This document shows positions 21,720-32,457 of a stretch of DNA of 64,000 bases, one piece after another. The number at the start of each line of letters is the position of its first letter. Positions within the stretch are counted from its first letter, which is position 1. Origin of the DNA: Phoronis australis (Eukaryota; Phoronida; Phoronidae); the NCBI GenBank assembly GCA_002633005.1, contig NMRA01000103.1, positions 158,690-222,689 of the forward strand. The letters are read 5' to 3'. The position numbers and the translations under genes are program-made. Under the pieces are notes generated by a model that was given only the letters and a program-made list of their open reading frames with translations, ran no database searches and was not told the DNA's origin.

Positions 21720-23130
21720 AACTGGTGGGAATAACATCTTTGAATTATGTCAATAGAAACTAATTCTATGGGTTGCCCAAAATTCATAAACCAGAACCCA
21801 TACCGGTTCGACCGATCGTAAGCTGCATTGGTTCGGTCACTTACAACATCGCTAAATTTATTTCGAGAATCATCTCGCCCCACGTTGGCCTGTCTCGACA
21901 CCATGTAAAGAACACTGTCATTAATTAGGCACATAGAAAATCTAGAGGTGGAAGAAGATGAGAGCATTACTTCCTATGATGTAAGTGCCCTGTTTACATG
22001 TTCCCACCCCGATGACGCCTTGACGGTTGTGAGAGAACACCTACAGCAGGATAATACTCTGAGTGACAGAACAACCCTATCGATAGACAACATTTGTCAG
22101 CTACTGGAGCTAACTCTTAAGTCCACTTACTTCTCTTTTGACGGGAACATCTACATCCAGTCCAGTCCAATGGATGTGCCATGGGCTCTCTGTTCCCGAT
22201 TGTGGTGAACTTATACATGGAGAACTTTGCATTAGCGTCCTGTGGTGGAGTTCCACCTAGACTCTGGCTGAGGTACATGTATGTAGATGACACGTTTGTA
22301 GTGCTCAAAAATTCTGAAAAGATAGGGTTCTTCGAACACATCAATCAATGTGATATCAATATCAAGCTTACTCAAAAGGAATCTAGAAACAACACTTTAC
22401 CGTTCCTGGATTGTTTAGCGACTGTTACAGACAATCGTATCAAGATCAAGGTTTATAGGACGCCCACTATCTTGCGTTTGACTCCAATCCACAAACTCGG
22501 CGTGATTAGAACGTTGGGCTATCGAGCGAGAACCATACTTAACACAGAGGAGGACATTGATATTTAAATAGAACACAACAGAACAGTGCTGTAAAGATGT
22601 GGCTACCCGAAGTGGTCATTCCACAAGGCAAATCATGACAGAGACAACACGCAGCCTGACAATAGGGGAAACATCAGGGTAACATTGCATTTTGTGCCAG
22701 GGATTGCTGACCACATCAAATCACATATGAGGGGACACGACATTGCTGTTGAATTCAAACCTGTTAACACCATAAGGAGTCAATTGTTAAATGTGAAAGA
22801 CAAAACCAGCAAAGAGAAAACATCAAATGTGGTGTATGGCATTTCAGGCTCGGAGCCAGAGTGTGGAGCAGCCCTGAAAAGTCGTTTCAACCAGCATCGG
22901 AGGTCCAGTTATGGGGACTGCTATGATTCTGCAGTTTTTAGTCACATGGCTTCCACAGACCACTCTTTCACCATGGAAGATGTGAAGATCCTGGATAGAG
23001 AAGAGAATTGGTTTCGGAGGGGGGTCAAAGAAGCTATCTACGAGAGAATGGAGAATCCTAGCCTCAAAAGGCACGGGGAGGGGGGCTGCGGATTCACTTA
23101 CCTAGGACATGGGATAGGGCGCTGAAGGGA
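21720..23130 (+). pseudogene. Penelope-like retroelement, decayed RT plus GIY-YIG
   Basis: Four blocks in shifting frames. 21770-21925 reads VRPIVSCIGSVTYNIAKFIS around an in-frame stop. 21948-22190 reads ITSYDVSALFTC and then the TYFSFDG fingers/palm segment. 22181-22567 holds the catalytic YVDDT motif, followed by LPFLDC, the strand after the active site. 22685-23125 is the GIY-YIG-type C-terminal region: a degraded YGI start, RFNQHRRSS, H-S-F near the middle, then REENWFRRGVKEAIYERMEN and NPSLKRHGEGG. This RT-then-GIY-YIG order is diagnostic of Penelope-like elements, which integrate by target-primed reverse transcription. At least three frameshifts or stops and a small insertion before YVDD show it is dead. 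Confidence 0.85.
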
Positions 23131-23179
23131 ATCCCGCGGAAACTGTACGACAGATCACATGACAAGCCACGTGACAACT

Positions 23180-23240
23180 CAGTGGCCTGATGAAGTCCTC
23201 GAGGACGCAACGTAGCTATCTCCACGTACCGTAAGTCCAG
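23180..23240 (+). ncRNA. Degenerate hammerhead-ribozyme-like motif of the Penelope element
   Basis: Just after the GIY-YIG block, CTGATGA (23187-23193) is followed by a short helix AGTCC-TCGA-GGAC (23194-23206) and then GCAAC. A hammerhead core needs CTGATGA, stem II, then GAAAC, so one conserved A is changed to C. ACGT boxes after it could close another stem. Hammerhead motifs in the terminal repeats of Penelope-like elements are known, and the location fits. The substitution in the core probably abolishes cleavage. Confidence 0.6.
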
Positions 23241-23329
23241 TAATAGATTTACTGATTCTTATACTATGACCCAACTGGATGACTGAAAACATTCATCGTA
23301 TTAAATGCTAAAAACTTACAAAGTAACAT

Positions 23330-23598
23330 GAATATGTATAGTCTCTCAATGGAAATGCATAGAGCACACACGGGGCGTGAGGCTTCGGCATCCACACATT
23401 GTTTGTCTCTTGGTTGACCCTTTTGACCGCAATTCTCCAAGCCTGTAATAACCTTTGGTCTTTTGGGAATTTAAGACCACCTGTCGAAGATTTGCACACG
23501 GGAAAGTAGCAATAATAAGGCTTAGCGCGATGACGTATTTTGATAACAAATCCATCTTTTACCAGCTGATTACATGCTGTTAACGACGCATGCGCCAT
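23330..23598 (-). pseudogene. THAP-domain exon, frameshifted
   Basis: From an ATG at 23598 the minus strand reads MAHASLTACNQ, then KPYYCYFPVCKSSTGGLKFP and KDQRLLQAWRIAVKR. C-x4-C, a G-L-K-F-P box and the L-x-x-A-W-x-x-A-x-x-R helix are THAP hallmarks. The distal zinc ligands C-x2-H appear as VCSMHF only in the next frame, so one base has been lost near 23365. THAP is a C2CH zinc finger that binds transposon ends in P-type and Kolobok-type transposases. Its place beside the inverted terminal box at 23641-23656 suggests it belongs to the transposon spanning 17822-23655. Confidence 0.7.
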
Positions 23599-23659
23599 TC
23601 AATCACCACTAGTACAGCAGCGACACCGCGAGGAGAATTCGTCGAATAGCCCCATTTAC

Positions 23660-24251
23660 AGTTTTGTACCAGATGTTATATTTGAAACAGGATTACATGT
23701 TGAATATTATTTATACTGCTGCAATTTTATCACTGTAGACTATTTTGGGTTGGTTTGATAATCGAACCTGCTATCGACGCCGGCTAGACATTGACCTACT
23801 TTTTGAACTTTCCATGTCAGCGGGCAAATTTAATTGTCCCTATACACTTCGTTGATGCATAGAACAAAACATAGGTATCTAAGAGAATGTCTATGGATCA
23901 AACTTTGGCTGTTGTAGACGACTACAAGAGGCAATGCTCTGCTTTGGGATATATCTAAATCCTGACTGGGTAGTCCATGTCATGACCAGCTTCTGATATT
24001 CGACTTCGAACCTGACAGTTCTAGGTCGAGTCTCGGATCCACAACACACTACGCATGAAAGTCATACATGTAAATGACGGCCGGGTCGCGCTGTTTTGGT
24101 TGACTTGCGATAGATTACTGCGTGCGAAACGCAAAGAGATTCTCTGTGCGTTTCCAACGCGCTATTCCGTCGCAAGAAAACTTAAACAACGCGCGCTGTC
24201 GTGTAAGAGGTACTATTGATATAGGGCCAACACAACGAAAGCGATTTTTTT
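23660..24251. other. Intronic sequence, nothing recognised
   Basis: A minus-strand GGTTCGATTAT near 23765 resembles a tRNA B box but lacks the rest of a tRNA. Confidence 0.45.
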
Positions 24252-24274
24252 NNNNNNNNNNNNNNNNNNNNNNN
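24252..24274. other. Assembly gap (23 N)
   Basis: Run of N flanked by T and C homopolymers, consistent with a sequencing stall at a C-rich tract. The true length is unknown, and the open frame reported across it is unreliable. Confidence 0.99.
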
Positions 24275-25259
24275 CCCCCCCCCGCCCCCTACCACACCGC
24301 CACTGGTCTTAAGGTCAGATGTCTTCACTCAGTCCGCAAAAACTGTTTGTTTAGTTCGTTATGTAAATTTAGTTCCTGTGAGTTATACGATATGGATTTT
24401 GGTCTGGCAGTGCTCCACATTTAATTACCATTCCACGAGAGTATCAAAAGGTCGAATCTATGGTAAATGACACAGGTGAATTTTTAAATAAGACTATCAT
24501 GAAGTTGTTGGCCCAAAGCAAGGCTCATCTTTCGGTTTAAAGAGGTTAAGTGAGTAAAGTGAATGGTTTGAAAAACGAGAAAGAAATAGGATGTTCGTGT
24601 AGACAATGAACATTTCTATCAGAAGGCAGTCTTTACATTTTCTATTGTTATAGAACGATATGTTAATGTCGGTAACAATCATTGGTGATCTTGTTTTCTG
24701 TCACTTGTGCCAAAGGTACTGACATTTAGCAGCAAAGAGCATTTATACCTAAAGGTGGGTATACGAATTTCTCGAAAATCATGAAGATGTTATGGGTTTT
24801 TTGTCACTCACCAAACGTTGGAGCGACTATGATGTGAGCTGCAATTAAAGGTACTTCACAAAAATTTGAACAATCGCCGAAAAATGCAAATGATGTTAGT
24901 AATATGTTGAGTAAAAATCGGGAATCTGACAGTCTATTTGGGCGGCAGCAATCAACTTTTGCTACACATTCGGGATTGTTGTCAAAAACTAGTTTGTATG
25001 CAACGGGAACTTGTCAAGGAATTTGTGTATTATATGTTATGTATGAACTTGTCAACAAATATCTACAAAACTATAGAATTTAACTCAATAAAAGTATATA
25101 ATTATGTTCTTAAGGTAGAAAGCCAGTAGAATTTTATTTGTGACTTTATGCAATCCTGCTATTATGTGGGTCGCGTGCTTATTTCTTTTAGTCAGATTTA
25201 CCATAAAAAATAAGATAAATACACGGCCACATATGTTTTTCTTTAATTTCACCTTTTAG
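24275..25259 (+). other. End of the large intron before the last PLAC exon
   Basis: No domain recognised. The 3' end has a good pyrimidine tract (TTTTTCTTTAATTTCACC) before the TTTTAG acceptor. Confidence 0.5.
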
Positions 25260-25414
25260 ATTGCAAAGACAACCCAACTCAAGAGTTTATAACGATAGAT
25301 GGAGACTGGAAAAAGTGCCATGGTTACTTACTGGCGGAATACCCAACCATCTGCAACTACGAACTAGTCCGCAAGAAATGCTGTGCTTCGTGTCGAGCAA
25401 ACGGATACTTTTAA
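25260..25414 (+). CDS. Secreted cysteine-rich protein: last PLAC-type exon
   Basis: After acceptor CACCTTTTAG the exon enters in phase 1, matching the donor of 16094-16246, and reads DCKDNPTQEFITIDGDWKKC, HGYLLAEYPTICNYELVRKK, CCASCRANGYF and stop. Cysteine spacing is C-x17-C-x11-C-x8-CC-x2-C, the same ending as the upstream exon, and both share an I-D-G box before the second cysteine. PLAC modules usually end secreted matrix proteases and their relatives, and this one ends nine residues after the last cysteine pair begins. A polyadenylation signal lies 330 bp downstream. No stop or frameshift interrupts it, so it appears intact. Confidence 0.75.
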
Positions 25415-25746
25415 GGTGGCGTACGTTAATTTTGGAAGTTTCGAAAACCTGACTACTTCAGAAAAAATCTAGAAAGCTGCTGGAAACATTTCGGTCTATA
25501 ATTACGACTTCTAGGTTGATCTTAATTTTAAAGGCATATGTGCCGTAAGATTGTATGTATTTCAAAAAACGAAGTGTTCATAGACGATTTAAAACTGCTC
25601 TCATGATTGCATCTTGCTTGTTTCAGTTGGGCGCTCTTTGTGGAGTTAAAGCGTAAGAAATCATCATTGAATATTCAATCTAGAAATGATAGTCAACGTG
25701 TACTCACATACAGTGTACCGTTCTGCATTTCACTTCTACATTGATC

Positions 25747-25752
25747 AATAAA
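25747..25752 (+). terminator. AATAAA polyadenylation signal
   Basis: Canonical AATAAA 333 bp after the stop at 25414, on the same strand, giving a 3' UTR of ordinary length. A GT-rich element was not clearly seen. Confidence 0.4.
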
Positions 25753-25759
25753 TGAACAT

Positions 25760-27456
25760 TTCCACCGGAGGGACCGTTTTCCATTGCACCTACACAGCCG
25801 TTGACCCAAGACACTCACTCACACTCAGCTAACCATAGGGAGACATTTTCAGCAACAGCGTGCCTAGTAGAGCTTCCTGTTTTACGATCCATAATAAAAA
25901 TCAATGGAGGAGAATTGAGTTTCGCCCAAACTGTCCTTTTGCAGACCCCAGTGAACGAAGCAAAGTGTTTTGGAAGCACAAAGTCTTACTTCTTCAAACT
26001 ACATTTAATAACAACCCAGAGTTGTCGACCGTTTTGATAGTCCAATTTCCCCACAACGGCACTAGTTTAGGCATACCCATCTTTCCAATTTCACACCCTA
26101 CTGTCCGGACGACTTAGACGAAAATCAGCTCTTATGAATTTTGCTGTTTGATGCGGAATTATTTTTATTTTCTCGAATGTTAACTTTCGTTGGTAATGAT
26201 CACGAAGTTCATTTGTCTGTTAAAATATGACTAGTGACACTGATGTCGCAACAAACCTACTTGAGGTTATCTCAAACCTTATTTATTAGCCTTTATTCTA
26301 ACTTGCACATAAAAAATAAGTTTTTTAAAATAAAAAAATATATTTTTGAAAGAAAACAAACAGGGAGGGATTACAAAAATATATCATGTCATATAGTTAT
26401 TTGTATTTTATGGCCTCTGGCCCAAAGTACAATAAACAAAAATTAATCAGGCGTATATGCACACGCAGTCAACCCATTTAAGAGCATGTTTGCGAATGGA
26501 CCAGGTAGATGGTGATAAACGCTATGTCACAGATTCTTGTTATATTTTTTCTGTGTGATGACACTGTCCCCACTGACTCCAGACAATCTTTATTTTTTCA
26601 AAACGCCTCATTTTGGTTTTGATGGATACTACTTGTTTCCGGCAAGTTTTAAGCTTGGCGGCAGTTGAGTTTTATTAAAATTTGAATAGTTACTTTACGC
26701 AGTGGAAGTAACGTTGAAATATTGAACCTGTGTAGCTGATCAGGGCTGAACTTCGATTACTTTATTCATGAAAGATTTCGATTATTACTTGTCTGTTTTT
26801 AGAGCGGCATAAGATGGGTTCTTTTATTGATTTTTGAAACGGTCAAAATTGGCTAAATTCGTATCCCAGCTTTGTATCTTAGCTGGCACAGGTTTCAGAA
26901 CATGTTGGTGCCAACCAATGTGTTGAGCTACCTCAGATCTTCAAAATAAGACAAAACAATCTTCAAGCGCTAAAGCTTCTCATTTCATTTGAAGTTGAAA
27001 CTGACTGGTGGTTACGCCATTTCATTACAGTGAGTAATGACGTCAACAAAAAGTGAGCTTTTGCTATTGGTTAGCCTGCTAACTGCGAATCATTTTACCA
27101 TTTATCAAAAAATCGTATTTTCTGGCCCCCCTCGATACTCTATTTTATATCTGAAAAATGCTCGTAGTCATGGAATCTGGATGCATGTACTGACTAGACA
27201 AATAACTGCAGTTTTGGAGGAACTCCTTTTGTGAAGGTCGAAATTCAAATGCCACTGGTTTTGTAAAACTCAATTATTCTTATTCGCACTGCTAAACCAC
27301 AAAACACCGCCGATAAACCATTTTATTAATATTTTCCTTCACGTGGTTGCTTCTCACCTCATGCGACTTTAAAATCATACAGTGTTGTATGAACACCATC
27401 ATTTATTTTTGTTTTTACTGTGGTTGTTAAGAAAGATGCTTACTGTGAGTTATCTC
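25760..27456. other. Intergenic sequence, nothing recognised
   Basis: Open frames at 25801-26117 have no recognisable domain. Near 27025-27065 a TGACGTCA and an ATTGG box occur together, but no convincing exon follows. Confidence 0.45.
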
Positions 27457-27802
27457 TGGGCCCGGTCTCTAATCTTTGTACTCGAAACGAATTTCTCTGC
27501 TCCTTTTGTGCGAACTTAAGGTAATTGGTTATCAGACTGTGCTCGAATACATTACAGTTTATGCACAGGAGTTTCTAGTTCAAGTTTGCCCTTGAAGACC
27601 CTTATATTCGTGATACAAACTCGAGTAAAAACTCAACATTTTCTGTGAACTAAGGGCAATAAATTATCTACGTAAGTTATTGTGTACTCGATCATAGAAT
27701 AATAGACACTTTTCTTGAGTTCGCCCAAAAGTAGAGTAGAAAATGCCAAACCTAATTTCGAGTTCCATTTCGAGTAAAAAGATTGGAGACCTGGCCCTGG
27801 AG
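27457..27802. mobile_element. MITE of family G, copy 1
   Basis: Imperfect terminal inverted repeats of about 33 bp: CTGGGCCCGGTCTCTAATC on the left against CCAGGGCCAGGTCTCCAATC read inward from the right, both continuing into TTTACTCGAAA. Length near 345 bp, no coding capacity. A second copy lies at 60288-60595. CAGGGCC-type ends suggest hAT; no clean 8-bp duplication was seen. Confidence 0.7.
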
Positions 27803-28179
27803 TGTGTCTGAACAAACGTGATCTTTGTGGAATCTTCAAGTAGTTTTGATACACGGCGTTGGAAGCGCAGGACGGTGTCAGGGTGAAAAATTCAATAGTA
27901 ATTACAGGGAAAGGCAAAACCACTGGTGACCAGATTTCCGTTTACGTCATATAGACGCTAGTGTCCCAATAACTTCAGCTTTTGGATTGATATGTCTGGA
28001 TAGTGTTATCATTTAGCTATCTGTATGCAGTTTGTTGTGACTGACACAGTCAAGGAAAAAATGGTAGACTTTCAAGTAGCAATTGGGCTTACCACGTGGA
28101 ACAGGCATCCAATGAGAAGACATCAGCTGTGCTGTGGGAGGCACACATGAACATAGTGTGTGTGACTAGATGTGAGAAG
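27803..28179. other. Intergenic, upstream of a TATA box
   Basis: No feature recognised. Confidence 0.45.
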
Positions 28180-28187
28180 TATAAATA
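28180..28187 (+). promoter_or_regulatory. TATA box
   Basis: TATAAATA, a textbook core promoter match, 84 bp before the ATG at 28264. No initiator could be judged by eye. Confidence 0.4.
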
Positions 28188-28263
28188 AGTGAACTTACTT
28201 CCCAGTCCTCTAGAGGGCAGTGGTATCCTGTTCCAGGTGATCAGCGGTTACGTGACTATGTGA

Positions 28264-28377
28264 ATGCCTCCTGTTGGAAGCAATGTCAGATTTTCATCTA
28301 CTACAGAGGTCAAGGCCGGGAAAGTATACAGGAAGACCAAGGCTGCTTTCAATATGAAGCCCATCAGTACACGACAA
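28264..28377 (+). CDS. Candidate first exon, function unknown
   Basis: Open from ATG to a possible donor CAA|GTATTC; reads MPPVGSNVRFSSTTEVKAGK and VYRKTKAAFNMKPISTRQ. The peptide is basic and polar with no signal peptide or recognised domain. Support is the TATA box upstream and the change to AT-rich, low-complexity translation after the putative donor. No downstream exon was found. Confidence 0.25.
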
Positions 28378-29014
28378 GTATTCTATTGTAGCTCATGTTT
28401 TTCCATAACTTCTCAGCAAACTCACACTATACAGCATATTATATTTATCTCCTACTTTATTCACAAAAATGGCCAAAGTTTTACGATGTTTCACATGTGT
28501 AAATTAAAATACCTTATCTTCATTCTCGGTGAACTTCAAATACAAAATATATACTGCATAGCCAGAAAAAAAGATTTAAAGGAGCATGCCACCCAAAAAA
28601 CAACCTAATTTGTATCAATTTAGATCGAGTAGTTCTACTCAATAACGACACGTACGGTTGAGTTACCTGACACCTGACGGCAGACGGAGGTGTTGAAATT
28701 ATCCAATGACGTCATCGGTTTCACACCCAGCCTGTTTAGCAGTTCACAACACGGGTTACTGGTTTCAGCTTATCGCATGAATTCATCGTTTAACACCAAT
28801 AAATCATCAAACTTCGATATAAAACCCTTAAAAATACACCGAGTTCTTATAAAAATGTGTTGTTTTATTTCGCTCTTACGGATTTATTAGAAAATGTGGT
28901 CCAAAAGTACTGTCAACCAACTAGTTTTTTGGCAATTATAGCTTGTTTGAGGGCTACCTAAAATCGCAACCAATTTCTCAGTCGCTACCCAGCAATGCAC
29001 AATTGCAACCGGGG

Positions 29015-29026
29015 GCCGCCATTTTG
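29015..29026 (+). promoter_or_regulatory. YY1-type promoter element
   Basis: GCCGCCATTTTG, an exact YY1-type box, about 300 bp before the ATG at 29313. Such boxes commonly lie near the start sites of housekeeping genes. Confidence 0.45.
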
Positions 29027-29312
29027 AAGAAGAGTGCAGCTACAGCCGAGAAAGTGGCGTTTTTATTCTCAGTATGTTCACAAATACAAACAAACCACAT
29101 TCACCGAGCTTAGATGCAATGCCCACCTACAAAATGCCCCCAAACTTGACCTTCCCCCAAAATTTTAATATTTTGGGGGTGCAAATGAGCCGCGGCCACA
29201 ACCTAACTATTCAGTTCCACCTACACTAACCGGAAAACTGCTGTTTGCGGAAACGCGCCAATTTCGTTAGTTAGCCTGTAGTTGTAATGGAACACCTTTG
29301 AAAGGAAATAAG

Positions 29313-29378
29313 ATGGCTAGCTTTGTAGTCAACGAGAGAGTGCAAGCAGTGGATGAGGTTGGTTGGTGGGCAAGAGCT
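29313..29378 (+). CDS. Candidate first exon of a Tudor-like protein
   Basis: The context AAGATGGCTAGC overlaps a second YY1-like box. The exon reads MASFVVNERVQAVDEVGWWA and RA, followed by a possible but non-ideal donor GCT|GTGATT; otherwise it stops at 29396. The pattern V-x-E-R-V-x-A-x-D-x-x-G-W-W-x-R-A is how Tudor-knot, MBT and chromo-barrel folds begin in chromatin readers. The expected second half (a W-x-x-x-x-D-x-W strand) was not found downstream before the transposons begin at 30.6 kb. It could be a first exon followed by a long intron, or a gene fragment. Confidence 0.35.
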
Positions 29379-29396
29379 GTGATTTCATTTTTATGA

Positions 29397-30365
29397 TTAA
29401 GGAAAAGCTAGAATAGTTATGCAGTTACTGCAACCAAAATTGTCCAAAGGTTCCAAATCTTCAGTTTGGCTATCACCATATTAGCACTTTTGTATATATT
29501 TCAGGATTTGAGTTCTAATAAGAATTGAAATTGTACTAATGGCACGTGTAGTTTTGCTTGCTGTGACATGTTTGGTGTAACTATAATCTGGAAAAGTTGG
29601 GGATTGGTTTACAACTAACTGACTTCTAAATTGTTTTGATACTTCGTTTAACAACAAATTAAAAAGATAGCAACCCTAACCGGTAAAAAACAAGTAGACA
29701 TGAGTATTAAAATAAAGTAATGAAAACAGGTATGAAACATATTTAAAACCAACGTTCCTGTGCTAAGTGACCCTTTGTCAAGATCAACGCAAATTAACTT
29801 TTTAGTCTTTTGCTCTCCATATTGCAGGCTTTAACTCTGTGCAAATGCCAGAGAAATAGCAATTTGGATGTAATAACGACCACCATCGTTAAGAAAGTAG
29901 TGCTAGCTCTTACCTTTCCACTTCATTAGGTCAAATATACATCAATACAAATGGCGTTCTGAACAAAAGTTGTCTGGGGCTTAGGGAATCAGAGCGGTTA
30001 CCAGTGTAAGCGAGACATTCTCCATGTGCACGGTTTTACTTCAGTTCATGTTTTGAAGTGTAATATATTGTTTGTCAGTTACTGTCCATTAAGCAGCATA
30101 GCCCGTGGACAGAATGAAGTTTATCTACTACACTCAAATAAGAAAATACAGCATGGCGATATCTCACTTTTTCCAGGTTTATTCTAATTTGACATGACCT
30201 AATTATCCCATTGTGGAACATGTGCCAAGCACCAAATAGTTTTTGATTTCTTAAAGATAGCCCCCAGCGACCAAAACACCCTTTTGACACCAGAAATAAA
30301 ATTATTTAAAAAAAAAAATATCTTGTTCAATACATACCACGGAAAGTAATTAATTGCTACGTAAA
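29397..30365. other. Non-coding or intronic, nothing recognised
   Basis: A good acceptor-like TATATATTTCAG near 29505 is followed within a few codons by stops in the frame tested. Confidence 0.4.
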
Positions 30366-30608
30366 TTACACCGCCAATAATTTGTAGCCCTTCGAGCGCC
30401 CTAGAGAAATTCTCAACCAATTTTCGTAGAGTGGTACATTCGGCGTCATCGTGCCAACGAAATTTCCCCTAAGCTTCACTGCGTAACAGCTGAGCATCAT
30501 TTCTTGGACGTAGGCAAGTAATCTGTCTCTGGCATAAAATACCACGTTGCGTACGGGTGCAGCAATGTAAGCGGCCTTGACATACATTTCGATCCTGTCA
30601 TTTGCCAA
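30366..30608 (-). pseudogene. Unidentified coding-like remnant, two overlapping frames
   Basis: One minus-strand frame reads MANDRIEMYVKAAYIAAPVR and on to VKLRGNFVGTMTPN. A second frame from about 30476 downward reads GKFRWHDDAECTTLRKLVEN and FSRALEGLQIIGGVIY. Both have coding-like composition, and the second takes over where the first turns implausible, as expected from a frameshift or an intron. No family was recognised. It abuts K2 transposon sequence at 30640, so a transposon origin is plausible. Confidence 0.25.
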
Positions 30609-30639
30609 GCTTGGAGTACATTCGGATTAACGACAGAGA

Positions 30640-31310
30640 TTGGGGACAAAATTCCCGACAAGCACAACTTGGTCTAGACTTTGTACAAACTCATCAGCTT
30701 TGCGCCGATGTTGGTAAAAATGACCCAATAAAATCTGACTCAAAAGTTGTGTCATTAAAAGGTACACCGCTCTTCTTTGAGTAAACTGAATTATTTCCCC
30801 GTGTTAGAAGAATTGGCGTTCTACTGTTCATCAACTGCTAAAATTGTAGTGAGCTCTTTTGGGTCGACTTTCGGCGATTGCGTCACCAGACCTTGACCAG
30901 TTTCTTTTTCCCGATAATTCTTCTATGAACTGTTCTTAGCTGCCACGAGGTTGCGTACATGTGCACGTCACAAAATATTATCGGAACTGGTTTCATTTCC
31001 TTACAGGTTTTTAGTCTTTTAATACGAGTAAACCGAATTTTAGAACAAATTTGCTGCTGCTGCCAGGAGATGTCGAAATTTTTAGGAAATGGCACGTGTG
31101 CGTGTCACGGGAGTACTGTTTGCTTTTGTTAAAAGGCGGAGAATTATGCTAGAAAATGACATTTATTAAATTGTTTTGCACTACAACGGGCAAGGTGACT
31201 GTCGGAATTGACTCCCCCATATTCCATGCACCTCCGTCGGTCGTTGGCTCTACGATATACATGTAGGTAAAGGTGACTGGCAGAACCCATAACCGTGCCG
31301 TATAAAATTT
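30640..31310 (+). mobile_element. Element K2, copy d (partial, uninterrupted)
   Basis: Shares with other K2 copies the ordered landmarks AAAATCTGAC, GTCGACTTTCGGCGATT, GTACATGT followed by a CACAA block, TTTAGGAAATGGC, and after it GCTAGAAAATGACATTTAT. The P-like insertion point is empty here (TTTTGTTAAAAGGCGG near 31120). The 5' end with the THAP start is missing or highly diverged. Repeat C follows directly. Confidence 0.7.
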
Positions 31311-31830
31311 CGCACCATTACGCCGTTTTCCCGTTGCTCCAAATTTATTCGGTTCTATAGCCCAGCAACAGCTTGGGAAGATCACCCCTGTAGCCAATAT
31401 CTTACACGACTGATAAACTCCATTCTGGCATCATGGTTGGAGGGCCAACTCTCTTTTGTTCGATAATTGCTCTAATCTCCGATCAGATCGTATCTAGCTT
31501 GACTGGGCCGTGCAGCTATAAATGAAAGTTAAGTTATAACATATTTGAATATACATGTAAGCCAATAGCATTTTTGAAAATCTTGTCAAATGCTCATCAT
31601 GTTTAGTTTTTGAATCACCAAAATCGCCCAACTACCACAGAAGACAATCCATTCTGCCAGGGTTCAGTAAGTTAACCCTTTGAAGCCTGGGAGATAATTG
31701 GCCTGCTTGTTGTCATATGGGACAAAAGGCTGTGCTGGGAAGTTAACAAAGGAGCCAGATGTTATCGCACGTTCAGAATTCCTCACGTCTGGAGAAGTTG
31801 CTGAACGAAAGAACGCCGCCATGAGTGCCA
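31310..31830 (+). repeat. Dispersed repeat C, long copy 2
   Basis: Collinear with 14880-15385 (same boxes in the same order). It lies sandwiched between two partial K2 copies, which suggests either insertion into K2 or a shared composite unit. Confidence 0.65.
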
Positions 31831-31849
31831 TCCAGCCTTGCCACAAAAA

Positions 31850-32307
31850 ATGAACAACTTTGGGCCAATGTGGGTAAAACAATAACCAGATAAAATCTGA
31901 CACAAAATTAGTGTCGTTAAAAACTACACTCTTCTTTGAATAAATAAATTATTTAACGGTGTTGGAAAGAATGGGGTTATTCTGCTGCTTAATTTGTGAA
32001 GCAATCTTTTGGGTCGCTTTTTGGCGCCTTGAAATATTGCGTCGCCTATTGGCCAGTTTCGTTTTTCGCCGATTCTTCAATCAACTGTTTTTCTTCCTCG
32101 AAGTTGCGTAGATGTCACAACAAATTATCGGAAATAATTTTCTTTAGTTACAAGCTTTTAGTGTTTTAATACCACCAAAAACGGAATTTCAGAATCAATT
32201 TTGCTGCTGCAAAGCTGTCATCATCTCCCGATAGAGGTCGCAAAATTTTAGGAAATGGCACGTGGGCGTGACACGAGGGCAATGTTTTAAATACCTTCCA
32301 CTGTTAC
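31850..32307 (+). mobile_element. Element K2, copy c, left part
   Basis: Same landmarks as copy d up to TTTAGGAAATGGCACGT, then CTGTTAC directly before the end of the P-like element at 32308. The right part resumes at 37446 after a repeated CTGTTAC, giving a 7-bp target duplication. Confidence 0.75.
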
Positions 32308-32457
32308 CATAGACTATAGTACATGGACCGCCAACTCCGTATACTTTCAATGGACGAAATCTGTGATCTTACGCACAATACCTTACGTCATTATTCACTG
32401 GCGACACCTGGCTAAATTTTCTGGTGCAATTTCCGGCAAGTACGTTGTCTGCTAATC

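Larger units (their letters stand above)
17822..23655 (-). mobile_element. Candidate THAP-carrying TIR transposon, about 5.8 kb
   Basis: AATGGGGCTATTCGAC at 17822-17837 reappears exactly, inverted, at 23641-23656. A 16-bp perfect inverted match at this spacing is unlikely by chance. A THAP exon starts only about 55 bp inside the right end and reads inward, the layout seen in the P-like elements further on. No open transposase frame follows, and a Penelope-like element occupies 21.7-23.3 kb, so this would be an old, interrupted copy. Flanks are TAA on the left and TTTA on the right; a clear target duplication was not resolved. It sits inside the presumed intron between the two plus-strand PLAC exons. 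Confidence 0.45.

Noticed and set aside
23740-23830. tRNA-like B box GGTTCGATTAT on the minus strand
   Set aside because: No A box, acceptor stem or anticodon arm at the expected spacing.
24122-24424. 100-codon plus-strand frame
   Set aside because: Runs across 23 undetermined bases, so the frame is arbitrary.
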